A stretch of 64,000 bases of DNA from Sphingobacterium sp. ML3W. Lineage in GTDB: Bacteria > Bacteroidota > Bacteroidia > Sphingobacteriales > Sphingobacteriaceae. Made by a program: the position numbers and the translations under genes. Shown one piece after another: positions 41,647-50,335 of the stretch. Location: positions 186,001-250,000 of the forward strand of contig NZ_CP107036.1 in the NCBI RefSeq assembly GCF_029542085.1, given 5' to 3'. How positions within the stretch are numbered: the stretch's first letter is position 1; each line of letters opens with the position of its first letter. Below the pieces are notes generated by a model. It searched no databases and had not been told where the DNA came from. It was given only the letters and a program-made list of their open reading frames with translations.

Positions 41647-43224
41647 TTAGTTTAAGATATAATTTTTTGCAACTTTCTCGAAATTTTCTATTTGTTTTTT
41701 TTGCCAGTTTTCGTCTTTACCTAATTCTTGAGCGAGTATTCTGGCGACTTCGGGTGCAGCGATAATTGCTGCTTTTGCATCAAGGAATAGGATGCGTACA
41801 CGGCGTGAAAGTACATCTTCAACGGTCTGCGCGAGTTCGTTGCGCACTGCCCATAGTACCTCTGCTTTTTTAAATTCCAGGTGTTCGACTAATTTTTCAC
41901 CCCATACCGGATTTTCTTGTTCAAGCGCATGAATTGCCTCCTGGTCGGAGCCATAAATATACATGTGGTTACTTCTATCGGTGGTCGGAATGGCGCTATA
42001 GATTTTTTGTGTTGCCGAGGTACTTTCCTTTTTTGGTAAACAGCCAATTTTAATTGCTTTATCAACGGTGTCTTGTCCCATTCGGCGAAAGGTAGTCCAT
42101 TTTCCTCCAGTCAAAGTTAGTAAATTTGAGTCGCTGACGATTACTTTATGACTTCGGGAGATTTCTTTGGTTTTGTTGGAATTTCCTGTTGGAGCCGCCA
42201 ACGGTCGAAGACCGGCAAATACAGCTAATGCATCCTGACGGGTTGGTTGTTTAGTGAGGTAACGGCCAGCAGTTTTTAAGATAAATTCGATCTCTTTCTC
42301 TAGTGCTATCGGTTCCAGACTGTGTTCATCGATCGGCGTATCTGTAGTTCCTGCGATGACGCGATTGTGCCAAGGGACAAGAAAAAGAACGCGACCATCA
42401 TCTGTTTTTGGGATCATGATTGCGTCGTCCCCAGGAAGAAAAGATTTATCAAAAACAAGGTGTACACCCTGGCTTGGTCTAACCATTTGTTTTGCTTCGG
42501 GCTTATCCATTTTGAGTATATCATCAACAAAGATCCCCGTTGCATTGATAATGGCTTTACCCTGAATTGTGAAAACTTCTCCAGTATCAGTATCTTGCGC
42601 GATAACACCATTAACTTTACCTGCGCCGTTTTTGGTTAGATTAGTTACCCGCATATAATTAAGTGCTACGCCGCCCATTTGAATACAGGTCTGCGCTACA
42701 TTGATAGCGAGTCTTGAGTCGTCGAATTGACCATCCTGATAGACAACTCCGCCATATAATCCCTTTGTTCTTACTGTGCTGATTCTGCGTTGGGTTTCCT
42801 CCTTATTAATATGTATAGATTTTCCTAAACTCAATTTACCAGCTAAGAAATCGTATATTTTCATGCCTATGGTATAGAAGGGGCCGTCAAACCAGCTGTA
42901 ATTAGGGATCACGAAGGATTGATTTTTAACTAGATGGGGGGCGTTTTGCTGTAGGAGCCCTCTCTCATGAAGTGCTTCTCTAACAAGAGATATATCGCCC
43001 TGAGCGAGATAGCGGACACCACCGTGAACGAGTTTTGTCGCTTTGCTCGAGGTACCTTTCGCAAAATCAACCTGTTCTAATAATATAGTTTTGAATCCTC
43101 TGCTCAATGCATCCAATGCAACACCCAAGCCACTTGCTCCGCCTCCTATGACAATAACATCCCACTCGCTTGTGTCTTTTATTCTTTCTATTAATTTTGA
43201 CCTTTTGAATTCTTCTTGTTTCAT
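41647..43224 (-). CDS. glpD: Glycerol-3-phosphate dehydrogenase, FAD-dependent
   Basis: A 525-residue membrane-associated flavoenzyme that oxidises glycerol-3-phosphate to dihydroxyacetone phosphate and feeds electrons to menaquinone. The FAD motif is VIVIGGGASGLGVALDAL (25-42), followed by GTSSKATKLVHGGVRYL, the family signature, and GRVLFLVPWHNRVIAGTTD in the substrate domain. The C-terminal helical domain (LVEHLEFKKAEVLWAVRNE) is complete. It is the first gene of the glp operon. The 346 bp upstream contain two short inverted repeats that may be operators; no GlpR gene adjoins. Confidence 0.96.
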   Translation of the reverse strand: MKQEEFKRSKLIERIKDTSEWDVIVIGGGASGLGVALDALSRGFKTILLEQVDFAKGTSSKATKLVHGGVRYLAQGDISLVREALHERGLLQQNAPHLVKNQSFVIPNYSWFDGPFYTIGMKIYDFLAGKLSLGKSIHINKEETQRRISTVRTKGLYGGVVYQDGQFDDSRLAINVAQTCIQMGGVALNYMRVTNLTKNGAGKVNGVIAQDTDTGEVFTIQGKAIINATGIFVDDILKMDKPEAKQMVRPSQGVHLVFDKSFLPGDDAIMIPKTDDGRVLFLVPWHNRVIAGTTDTPIDEHSLEPIALEKEIEFILKTAGRYLTKQPTRQDALAVFAGLRPLAAPTGNSNKTKEISRSHKVIVSDSNLLTLTGGKWTTFRRMGQDTVDKAIKIGCLPKKESTSATQKIYSAIPTTDRSNHMYIYGSDQEAIHALEQENPVWGEKLVEHLEFKKAEVLWAVRNELAQTVEDVLSRRVRILFLDAKAAIIAAPEVARILAQELGKDENWQKKQIENFEKVAKNYILN

Positions 43225-43570
43225 TTTGTTTCGTTTTTGGTCTTAAGGTATTGTCCTTTCTATTGCTGATATAACCTATTGATACTAAGTTATAGTATAT
43301 TTGTGGATTTTTAAAGGAATTTTATTAAAAAATAAAAAATAATGCATGTTTGTTTTTGTTTTGTTTTGTTATGTTATCCATGTTTTTTTTAAAACAATTC
43401 GTTACCACTTTTAAAATAATTGGGATAACATCATTACTATGGCCTTATTGTATATTCTTTGTTGTGTCGTAGCAAAGAACTATATACTGTTTAACCATTA
43501 TAATAGGCTTATGTTTTGGTTTGGTAAAATGATTTTGTAATTTTAAATCATATAAATAATTTGTTGGATA
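43225..43570. other. Divergent control region of glpD operon
   Basis: 346 bp, very AT-rich. Inverted repeats: TATAAC (43270-43275) with GTTATA (43289-43294); ATACTA (43282-43287) with TAGTAT (43293-43298); and ATGTTATCC (43371-43379) with GGATAACAT (43423-43431). These are candidate operators for glpD or for the thioredoxin-like gene. No gene is seen. Confidence 0.45.
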
Positions 43571-44077
43571 ATGAGAAGGATTAAATTATTGTTTTTTGGA
43601 ATTGGCGTATTCTTGGGAAGCCAATTCGTACATTCAAGTGTAGTCGCTCAGGAAGTTTCAAAAACTCAGAAAGAGCTTTCAAAGCCTTATAACCCAGAAG
43701 CGGACGCGCAAAAAGATATCGACGGCCTTCTGCAATTGGCTAAGAAGGAAAAAAAGAATATCGTTATTCAAGCAGGGGGGAATTGGTGTGTATGGTGTCT
43801 GCGGTTTAATGATTATATCCATAAAACGGCGAGCGTAGACAAATTGTTGAAAAGTCGTTTTCTCTATTATCACCTAAATTATTCGAAAGAGAATAAGAAT
43901 GAGGCGGTTTTTCAAAAGTATGCACCTGAAGGTAGTAAATTAGGTTATCCGTTTTTTATCATATTGGATAAAAATGGAAAGACACTTCATGTACAGGAAA
44001 GTGGCAGTCTGGAAAAGGACAAAAGCTATGACGAAGAAAAGGTATTGAAATTTTTCAATGCCTGGGTGGCGAAATAG
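43571..44077 (+). CDS. Exported thioredoxin-fold protein, CVWC active site
   Basis: A 168-residue protein with an N-terminal hydrophobic signal (about residues 5-27, cleavage near VVAQE) and one thioredoxin-like domain. The redox motif is C73VWC76 in IQAGGNWCVWCLRF, and the cis-Pro loop lies in KLGYPFFIILDKNGK (about 128-142). It resembles the thioredoxin_7/DUF255-type proteins that reduce or oxidise thiols in the periplasm. The unusual CVWC dipeptide would set its redox potential. It is monocistronic, followed by a strong terminator. The partner substrate is unknown. Confidence 0.85.
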   Translation: MRRIKLLFFGIGVFLGSQFVHSSVVAQEVSKTQKELSKPYNPEADAQKDIDGLLQLAKKEKKNIVIQAGGNWCVWCLRFNDYIHKTASVDKLLKSRFLYYHLNYSKENKNEAVFQKYAPEGSKLGYPFFIILDKNGKTLHVQESGSLEKDKSYDEEKVLKFFNAWVAK

Positions 44078-44139
44078 AAAAGAACCACAGCTGAATTTCT
44101 TAAGGAAAATCATAATAAATTAACGGAAAATACACCATG

Positions 44140-44172
44140 AGCAGGCCCCTAAATAAGGGGCCTGCTTTATTT
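44140..44172 (+). terminator. Terminator of the thioredoxin-like gene
   Basis: An 11-bp GC-rich stem, AGCAGGCCCCT (44140-44150) with AGGGGCCTGCT (44156-44166), has a 5-nt loop and is followed by TTATTTT. Confidence 0.88.
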
Positions 44173-44322
44173 TGTGGCAAACTGACATAAAAGATATATT
44201 ACTATACTACATCCGGTGTTTAGCGTTGTATCTGGATGGAGACAGCAGGAGAAAAGCTTGATTATTGATATGGGTTTAATCATAATATTATACGGAGATA
44301 AAACGAACTTTATACGGTTTTA

Positions 44323-44388
44323 TCCGAATGAGGTCCGAATGAGGTCCGAATGAGGTCCCTATTAGGTCCGAATGAAGTCCCTATTAAG
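44323..44388. repeat. Six tandem 11-bp repeats (TCCGAATGAGG family)
   Basis: Six consecutive units of exactly 11 bp. Units 1-3 are TCCGAATGAGG, unit 4 TCCCTATTAGG, unit 5 TCCGAATGAAG and unit 6 TCCCTATTAAG. The period is close to one helical turn. The array lies between the two terminators and belongs to no gene. Confidence 0.85.
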
Positions 44389-44481
44389 TGATGACTTGTT
44401 ATGAGGTTACATGCTGTCAGTTTAGTTGATTGGCAGGGGAAACTTAGATTACAAATGATTGGAAAAGTAGGGGTTACTTAA

Positions 44482-44519
44482 AAGAAAAGGTCTCGATCCT
44501 AAGATCGAGACCTTTCTCT
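44482..44519 (-). terminator. Terminator of arginine decarboxylase gene
   Basis: AAAGGTCTCGATC (44486-44498) pairs with GATCGAGACCTTT (44503-44515) around a CTAA loop. On the minus strand a T-rich tail follows, about 80 bp after the speA stop. The core closely resembles the terminator at 26979-27000. Confidence 0.85.
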
Positions 44520-44595
44520 CTATGACTGATTAGCATATCTTCTTTCTAAAAAGATACGTTAAAATTTATAGCACCATTTTTTTAGGTGGAATATC

Positions 44596-45987
44596 TTATT
44601 GATAACCCAATAGCTTCATGACTTGTTTGGAATTTTGTTCCTCTCCAAATACTTCGTAATTGAAAGTCTCATCTCTATTTCTGCGCACCAATACATGTTT
44701 AGGTGAAGGAAGTAGGCAATGATGAATTCCGCCGTATCCACTCAATACATCTTGGTAAGCTCCAGTATGGAAGAATCCCAAATATTGTACTTTACGTGTT
44801 TTAGGCATAAAAACAGAGTTCATATGTGCTTCCTGGTTGTAATAATCTTGACCATCGCAGGTGATTCCACCCAAATTGACGCGTTCGTACTCCGAATCCC
44901 AATTGTTGATTGGTAATAGGATGTATTTTTGGTTTAAAGCCCAGACATCTGGCAAATTTGTTATAAAAGATCCATCAATCATAAACCAACGCTCGCGGTC
45001 ATTTTGTTGCTTACGTCCGAGTACTTTATATAGGATACCCGATGCTTCAGCTACTGTGTATTTGCCAAATTCTGTAATGATATCTGGTTCCATCACTTCA
45101 TGGTGTGCACAGATCTGTTTGATCCGATTGACGATTTCGTTGACCATGTATTCATAATCAAAATCGTGTACCAATGAGTCTTTAAAAGGCATTCCACCAC
45201 CGATATCTAAAGTATCTAAATCAGGATTTATCTTTTTGAATTTACAATAGAGGGTAACGTATTTCTCTAGCTCATTCCAGTAATATGGCGTGTCTGATAT
45301 ACCTGAATTGATAAAGAAGTGAAGTAGTTTTACTTTGAAGTTGGGATTGTCCGCTATTTTGTTGTTATAGAATTCTACAACATCTTCTTGGCGAATGCCC
45401 AGTCGTGATGTATAAAATTGGGAATCTGGTTGTTCCTCTGAAGCTATACGGATACCCAGAGCACAAGGTTCATCCAATTCAATTTCATCATCATAGAGGT
45501 TGAATTCTTCTTTGTTGTCTAATACCGGTATAATATTTTTATATCCATCATGGATCATATCAACAATATACTGTTTGTACTGATAGGTTTTAAATCCATT
45601 ACAGATGACTGTGATGTCTTTTGTCACGGTACCTTGTCTCTCCAGTGAATCAATCATCGGCATGTCAAATGCAGACGAAGTTTCAAGGTGGATGTCATTT
45701 TTCAAGGCTTCTTCTACGATGTGCTTGAAATGGGAAGATTTGGTGCAATAACAGTATTTGTAAGATCCACGATAGTTATGCTTCAGAATAGCGGTCTGAA
45801 ACAAGATTTTCGCTTGTTGAATTTTTTTGCTGACGATAGGCAAATAAGTAAAACGTAACGGCGTACCGTACGTTTCTATCATTTCCATTAAATTCAAATC
45901 GTGGAAATACAATTCGTCGTCGATGATTTCGAATCCGTCTTGCGGAAAACCAACACTTAAGTCAAGAAATTCCTGATAGCTCTGCAT
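44596..45987 (-). CDS. speA: Arginine decarboxylase (short Bacteroidota form)
   Basis: A 463-residue PLP enzyme of the alanine-racemase-fold decarboxylase group. The Schiff-base Lys is K83 in YCTKSSHF. The later motifs are a glycine-rich phosphate loop LDIGGGMPF, the EFGKYTVAEAS segment, and the active-site Cys in GITCDGQD. It is shorter than E. coli SpeA (658 residues) but resembles the Bacteroidota group annotated as arginine decarboxylase, which makes agmatine for spermidine synthesis. Diaminopimelate or other substrates are less likely. It is divergent from argS with 108 bp between; a TATCTTTG -7 element lies at 46003-46010. Confidence 0.85.
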   Translation of the reverse strand: MQSYQEFLDLSVGFPQDGFEIIDDELYFHDLNLMEMIETYGTPLRFTYLPIVSKKIQQAKILFQTAILKHNYRGSYKYCYCTKSSHFKHIVEEALKNDIHLETSSAFDMPMIDSLERQGTVTKDITVICNGFKTYQYKQYIVDMIHDGYKNIIPVLDNKEEFNLYDDEIELDEPCALGIRIASEEQPDSQFYTSRLGIRQEDVVEFYNNKIADNPNFKVKLLHFFINSGISDTPYYWNELEKYVTLYCKFKKINPDLDTLDIGGGMPFKDSLVHDFDYEYMVNEIVNRIKQICAHHEVMEPDIITEFGKYTVAEASGILYKVLGRKQQNDRERWFMIDGSFITNLPDVWALNQKYILLPINNWDSEYERVNLGGITCDGQDYYNQEAHMNSVFMPKTRKVQYLGFFHTGAYQDVLSGYGGIHHCLLPSPKHVLVRRNRDETFNYEVFGEEQNSKQVMKLLGYQ

Positions 45988-46002
45988 TTTTTATTATTTT
46001 TG

Positions 46003-46010
46003 CAAAGATA
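46003..46010 (-). promoter_or_regulatory. Candidate -7 element of speA promoter
   Basis: On the minus strand the bases read TATCTTTG, matching TAnnTTTG, 15 bp before the speA ATG. The -33 element is not clear. Confidence 0.45.
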
Positions 46011-46095
46011 TACTTTAATGGTGAATACCTAAATAAGGAATGTTATTTATTTCCAGTTCACTATCAGGAAGTTGTAAAATTTACAAAATCATTAA

Positions 46096-47880
46096 ATGGC
46101 AAATTCTATTCAAAGGCGACTTGTTGAAGTCACTGTACAGGCTGTTAAGGAGCTTTACAATGCAGATATTTTAGAACATCAAATTGCTTTACAAGCGACT
46201 CGAAAGGAGTTTGAAGGGCAAATTACAATCGTAACTTTTCCCGTAACTCGCTTTTCGAAATCGTCTCCAGAGCAGACAGGTGCAGCGATCGGTACCTATT
46301 TGCAACAGCATATTACTGAAATATCGGACTTCAATGTGATAAAAGGCTTTTTGAATATTGTGCTTTCCGACGACTATTGGGTCTCCTTGTTGAATGAAAC
46401 GATTGTTGCCAAAGATTTTGGTATTTTCCCAGCGAATGGAAAGAAGTTGATGGTTGAATATTCTTCGCCAAATACCAATAAACCATTGCATTTGGGGCAT
46501 ATACGAAATAATCTGTTAGGTTATTCCGTTGCTGAAATCTTGAAAGCTTATGGTTACGAAGTCATCAAGGCAAATTTGGTGAACGATCGTGGTATACATA
46601 TTTGTAAATCCATGCTGGCTTGGCAGAAATTCGGTGCTGGAGAGACTCCCGAATCTACTGGAATGAAAGGCGACCACCTTGTGGGGAAATATTATGTAGT
46701 CTTCGATAAGGAGTATAAGAAAGAAATTGAAGCATTGAAAGCTGAAGGGCAGTTAGAAGATGAAGCAAAAAAGAATGCTCCACTGATGAAAGAGGCTCAG
46801 TCTATGCTTCAAAAATGGGAGGCAGGAGACGAAGAGGTTATTACGCTTTGGAAAACCATGAACAGCTGGGTCTACGCTGGTTTTGAAAAAACCTACAAGC
46901 AATTGGGCGTAGACTTTGATAAATATTATTACGAATCCAATACCTATCTTTTAGGGAAAGATATTATTCAGGAAGGATTGGACAAAGGTGTTTTCTTTAA
47001 GAAAGAAGACAACTCCGTTTGGATAGATCTGACAGATGAAGGACTGGACCAAAAATTGGTGCTCCGTGGAGATGGTACCTCAGTTTATATTACACAGGAT
47101 TTAGGTACTGCGCAGCTTAAATATGATGAGTTCAAAATGAGTGAATCCATTTACGTTGTTGGTAATGAACAGGATTACCATTTCAAGGTATTGTTTTTGA
47201 TCCTCAAAAAACTAGGTAAATCATGGGCTGACGGTTTGTTCCACTTATCTTATGGTATGGTTGACTTACCTTCCGGTAAAATGAAGTCGCGTGAAGGAAC
47301 GGTGGTGGACGCTGACGATTTAATGGCTGAAATGCTTAAAACAGCACAGGAGCGTACGGAAGAACTTGGGAAAACCGAAGGTTTGGCTGAAGATGCCAAG
47401 GCTACACTTTATAATACTATTGGGATGGGGGCATTGAAGTACTTTTTATTAAAAGTAGATCCCAAGAAACGTCTATTGTTTGATCCAAACGAATCTGTAG
47501 ATTTTCAGGGACATACTGGACCTTTTATCCAATACACACATGCACGTATCAAGTCTGTTTTGAGTAAGGCTGAATTTGATGCCAATAACCCTGTTTCAGT
47601 ACTGACATCCATTTCATCTTATGAACGTGATCTGATTCAACAGTTGGGAGCATTTCCTGAAACGATTGAGGCATCTGCACAGGAATTTAGTCCGGCGCAA
47701 TTGGCAAATTATATTTACGAGGTTGCCAAGTTATATAATAAATTTTATCACGAAGAGAGCATATTGAAAGCCGAGGCCAATGATGTAAAGAATTTTAGAT
47801 TACATCTTTCCGCTGCTGCAGCGAAAGTTATCGCCAAGGGAATGGGTTTGTTGGGTATATGTGTGCCAGAAAGAATGTAA
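46096..47880 (+). CDS. argS: Arginyl-tRNA synthetase
   Basis: A 594-residue class Ia synthetase that charges tRNA-Arg. The N-terminal additional domain is followed by the HIGH motif in SSPNTNKPLHLGHIRNN (about residues 123-139), the KMSK-like loop GKMKSREGTVV (about 392-402), and the C-terminal DALR anticodon-binding domain (NYIYEVAKLYNKFYHEESI). Length is normal. It is divergent from arginine decarboxylase, and the next gene begins 4 bp after its stop, so transcription continues into the oxidoreductase. Confidence 0.96.
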   Translation: MANSIQRRLVEVTVQAVKELYNADILEHQIALQATRKEFEGQITIVTFPVTRFSKSSPEQTGAAIGTYLQQHITEISDFNVIKGFLNIVLSDDYWVSLLNETIVAKDFGIFPANGKKLMVEYSSPNTNKPLHLGHIRNNLLGYSVAEILKAYGYEVIKANLVNDRGIHICKSMLAWQKFGAGETPESTGMKGDHLVGKYYVVFDKEYKKEIEALKAEGQLEDEAKKNAPLMKEAQSMLQKWEAGDEEVITLWKTMNSWVYAGFEKTYKQLGVDFDKYYYESNTYLLGKDIIQEGLDKGVFFKKEDNSVWIDLTDEGLDQKLVLRGDGTSVYITQDLGTAQLKYDEFKMSESIYVVGNEQDYHFKVLFLILKKLGKSWADGLFHLSYGMVDLPSGKMKSREGTVVDADDLMAEMLKTAQERTEELGKTEGLAEDAKATLYNTIGMGALKYFLLKVDPKKRLLFDPNESVDFQGHTGPFIQYTHARIKSVLSKAEFDANNPVSVLTSISSYERDLIQQLGAFPETIEASAQEFSPAQLANYIYEVAKLYNKFYHEESILKAEANDVKNFRLHLSAAAAKVIAKGMGLLGICVPERM

Positions 47881-47884
47881 TGAT

Positions 47885-48961
47885 ATGAGGAAGATTCGTG
47901 TTGGCCTTATAGGCTTTGGTATTTCGGGACAGGTTTTTCATGCTCCTGTCATGCGTTCGGTTGCGGCATTGGAACTTGTAAAGGTTACTGCGCGTAAGGC
48001 TGAGCAGCAGGTGTTATTGAAAGAGCGTTTTCCGCAAGCGGAAATTGCACTGTCTGCTGATGAAATTTTTGCCGATGATACGATCGAGTTGGTCGTGGTT
48101 GCTACTTCTAACGATATGCATTATCCAATGGCAAAACGTGCTTTAGAGGCAGGAAAACATGTCGTTGTTGAAAAACCGTTTACAAATACTGTAGAACAAG
48201 CAGATGAGTTGATCGCCTTGGCGAAAGAAATGAATTTGGTGCTTGCTCCTTATCATAATTTGAGATTTACTTCGGATTTCCGTACACTCGTGAAAATCAT
48301 AAAAGGTGGACGATTGGGAAGGATCGTAAATCTGGAATCGAGATTTGACCGTTTCCGGAATTATTTGCGGCCAAATGCTTGGCGTGAGGAAAATCTGCCT
48401 GGATCGGGTATATTTTACGATTTAGGCCCACATCTGATCGATCAGGCTTTGCAGTTATTTGGAAAGCCGAATGCTGTATTTGCAGATCTCGCTGTACAAC
48501 GTGATCATGCAAAGACCATTGACAATTTTGACTGTATCTTGTATTACGATAACCTGAGAGTTTCGCTAAAAGGATCGATGCTTGCGAAAGAACCGACCCC
48601 ACGATATCGCCTCTTTGGTATGAATGGCAATTTTGTGAAAAATGGCGTTGATCCCCAGGAAGCATTATTGCGGGACGGTAAGTTCCCCGATGAAGACCCA
48701 AATTGGGGTGAAGAGGATCCAAGTATTTATGGTAAACTAAACATTGTCGAAGATGGTAGAGATGTAGAGGAAATCATTGCATCGGAACGTGGATCATATC
48801 CTGATTTTTATCAAAATGTTGCGGATACTATTTTAGGTCAAGCTACTTTAATAGCTTCACCGGATCAGGCGCGAGATGTGATTCGTATCATCGAACTCGG
48901 CTACCAGAGTCAATCAGAACGACGCGTCATTTCAACTGAAGATCAATTGATTGCTTATTAA
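47885..48961 (+). CDS. Gfo/Idh/MocA-family oxidoreductase
   Basis: A 358-residue NAD(P)-dependent dehydrogenase. The N-terminal Rossmann fold shows VGLIGFGISGQVFHAPVM (5-22), and the family signature VVVEKPFTNTVEQADELI near residues 95-112 includes the catalytic EKP. The C-terminal alpha/beta domain (NLPGSGIFYDLGPHLIDQAL) carries the conserved His. Such enzymes act on sugars, inositols or related polyols. The open frame reaches 47861 within argS; the ATG at 47885 is preferred. It lies 9 bp before the flavoprotein gene, which may form an operon, but the substrate is unknown. Confidence 0.9.
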   Translation: MRKIRVGLIGFGISGQVFHAPVMRSVAALELVKVTARKAEQQVLLKERFPQAEIALSADEIFADDTIELVVVATSNDMHYPMAKRALEAGKHVVVEKPFTNTVEQADELIALAKEMNLVLAPYHNLRFTSDFRTLVKIIKGGRLGRIVNLESRFDRFRNYLRPNAWREENLPGSGIFYDLGPHLIDQALQLFGKPNAVFADLAVQRDHAKTIDNFDCILYYDNLRVSLKGSMLAKEPTPRYRLFGMNGNFVKNGVDPQEALLRDGKFPDEDPNWGEEDPSIYGKLNIVEDGRDVEEIIASERGSYPDFYQNVADTILGQATLIASPDQARDVIRIIELGYQSQSERRVISTEDQLIAY

Positions 48962-48970
48962 TATAAGACT

Positions 48971-50164
48971 GTGGATATATACGATGCTATTATCATTGGT
49001 GGTGGTGCCTGTGGTTTAATGTGCGCAGCACAAGCAGGATTGCTGGGAAAGAAAACGTTGCTATTGGAGCGTAATGATAAGGTAGGAGCAAAGATCTTGA
49101 TTTCAGGTGGTGGAAGATGTAATTACACAAATACCGGAACTACAACTGCTAATTTTATCTCTGAAAATCCAGATTTTTTGCACGGGATATTTAAGCAATG
49201 GACCGTCGAAGATACCATCGTTTTTTTTGAAGCATACGGCATTAAAGGACAGGAAAAGACCTTAGGACAACTGTTTCCCGAAACCAATAAAGCCAAAGAT
49301 ATCGTTGCGATATTTTCGAAAATTCTTTATGAAACTGAACAGGATATAGCGCTCAATACGCTTGTGAAATCCGTGGAAAAGAGCGCCAATGGATTTATCG
49401 TTCAAGTAGAGAATTCAAAAGGAGAGTATCGGTATGAAACTAAGAAACTGGTGATTGCCTCGGGAGGACTGCCGGTTCAAAAACTAGGCGCTTCTGATTT
49501 TGGATTGCGTGTTGCAAAGCAATTTGGACTAGAAATTGTGAAAACGGCTCCAGCACTGGTACCATTGACAATTACCGGTAAAGATGCGGATTGGTATACT
49601 TCTCTGGCCGGCAATTCGGTATTTTCGAAAGTCTCCACAGCCAATATGTCTTTTGAAGAGAATATATTGTTTACGCACTGGGGGTTGAGCGGTCCAGCAA
49701 TTCTTCAGATATCAAGCTATTGGAAACCGGGACAGGAGATTACGATAGACTTGCTCCCCAATTTTAATCTGGAGCAGTTGATCAAAGAAGAGCGGCAGCA
49801 GGGCGGGAAGCGATTGGTCTCACAATTGCTGAATGACTATTTTAGTCGAAAGCTGGTGGATGCGCTTGGCAAATTCCTCACATTGGATATCAAAATAGCA
49901 TCTTTAAGCAAAGCTGACGCTAAGTCGATTGTAGATACGGTTCATCGTTTTAAGGTCAAGCCCGCAGGTGATAAGGGCTATGATAAAGCCGAGGTGATGC
50001 GTGGGGGTGTTGCTACGGCGGAACTGCGGGGCAAAACATTAGAATCCAAGAAAATACCCGGTCTTTATTTTGGAGGTGAGACTGTCGATGTGACGGGCTG
50101 GCTTGGCGGATATAATTTCCAATGGGCCTGGGCAAGTGGTTATGCGATTGCGCAAGCTATTTAG
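48971..50164 (+). CDS. HI0933/YhiN-family FAD-dependent oxidoreductase
   Basis: A 397-residue flavoprotein. The FAD Rossmann motif IIIGGGACGLMCAAQAGLLG (7-26) and the adjacent ISGGGRCNYTNT (about 45-56), characteristic of the HI0933/BaiN group, are complete. The C-terminal part contains GGVATAELRGKTLESKKIPG and the flavin-contacting GGETVDVTGWLGGYNFQWAWASG. The start is GTG at 48971, 9 bp after the oxidoreductase stop. BaiN, one member, is a bile-acid reductase; most others have no assigned reaction. I would not assign a substrate. Confidence 0.9.
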   Translation: MDIYDAIIIGGGACGLMCAAQAGLLGKKTLLLERNDKVGAKILISGGGRCNYTNTGTTTANFISENPDFLHGIFKQWTVEDTIVFFEAYGIKGQEKTLGQLFPETNKAKDIVAIFSKILYETEQDIALNTLVKSVEKSANGFIVQVENSKGEYRYETKKLVIASGGLPVQKLGASDFGLRVAKQFGLEIVKTAPALVPLTITGKDADWYTSLAGNSVFSKVSTANMSFEENILFTHWGLSGPAILQISSYWKPGQEITIDLLPNFNLEQLIKEERQQGGKRLVSQLLNDYFSRKLVDALGKFLTLDIKIASLSKADAKSIVDTVHRFKVKPAGDKGYDKAEVMRGGVATAELRGKTLESKKIPGLYFGGETVDVTGWLGGYNFQWAWASGYAIAQAI

Positions 50165-50335
50165 AGGCTATTAACCCTGATCTCAGTTAGCCACATTTGT
50201 GCTGCAGCGGTCTATATGTTTCAGGTCAGTTTCTGGTTTGCCGGAAAATGTCTTGAAGGTGAACTGAGGATCGATCAGGAGCTCGAGATTATTAAATCCA
50301 GATTTTTACGAAAGACGATTGAAAGCTTGGTGATT

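Larger units (their letters stand above)
44078..44595. other. Intergenic region with terminators and tandem repeats
   Basis: 518 bp between convergent genes. It contains two terminators (44140-44172 and 44486-44515) and six tandem 11-bp repeats (44323-44388), listed separately. No ORF is supported. Confidence 0.7.

Noticed and set aside
44323..44388. Tandem repeats interpreted as a CRISPR array
   Set aside because: Units are only 11 bp and directly adjacent, without spacers; no cas genes are in the window.
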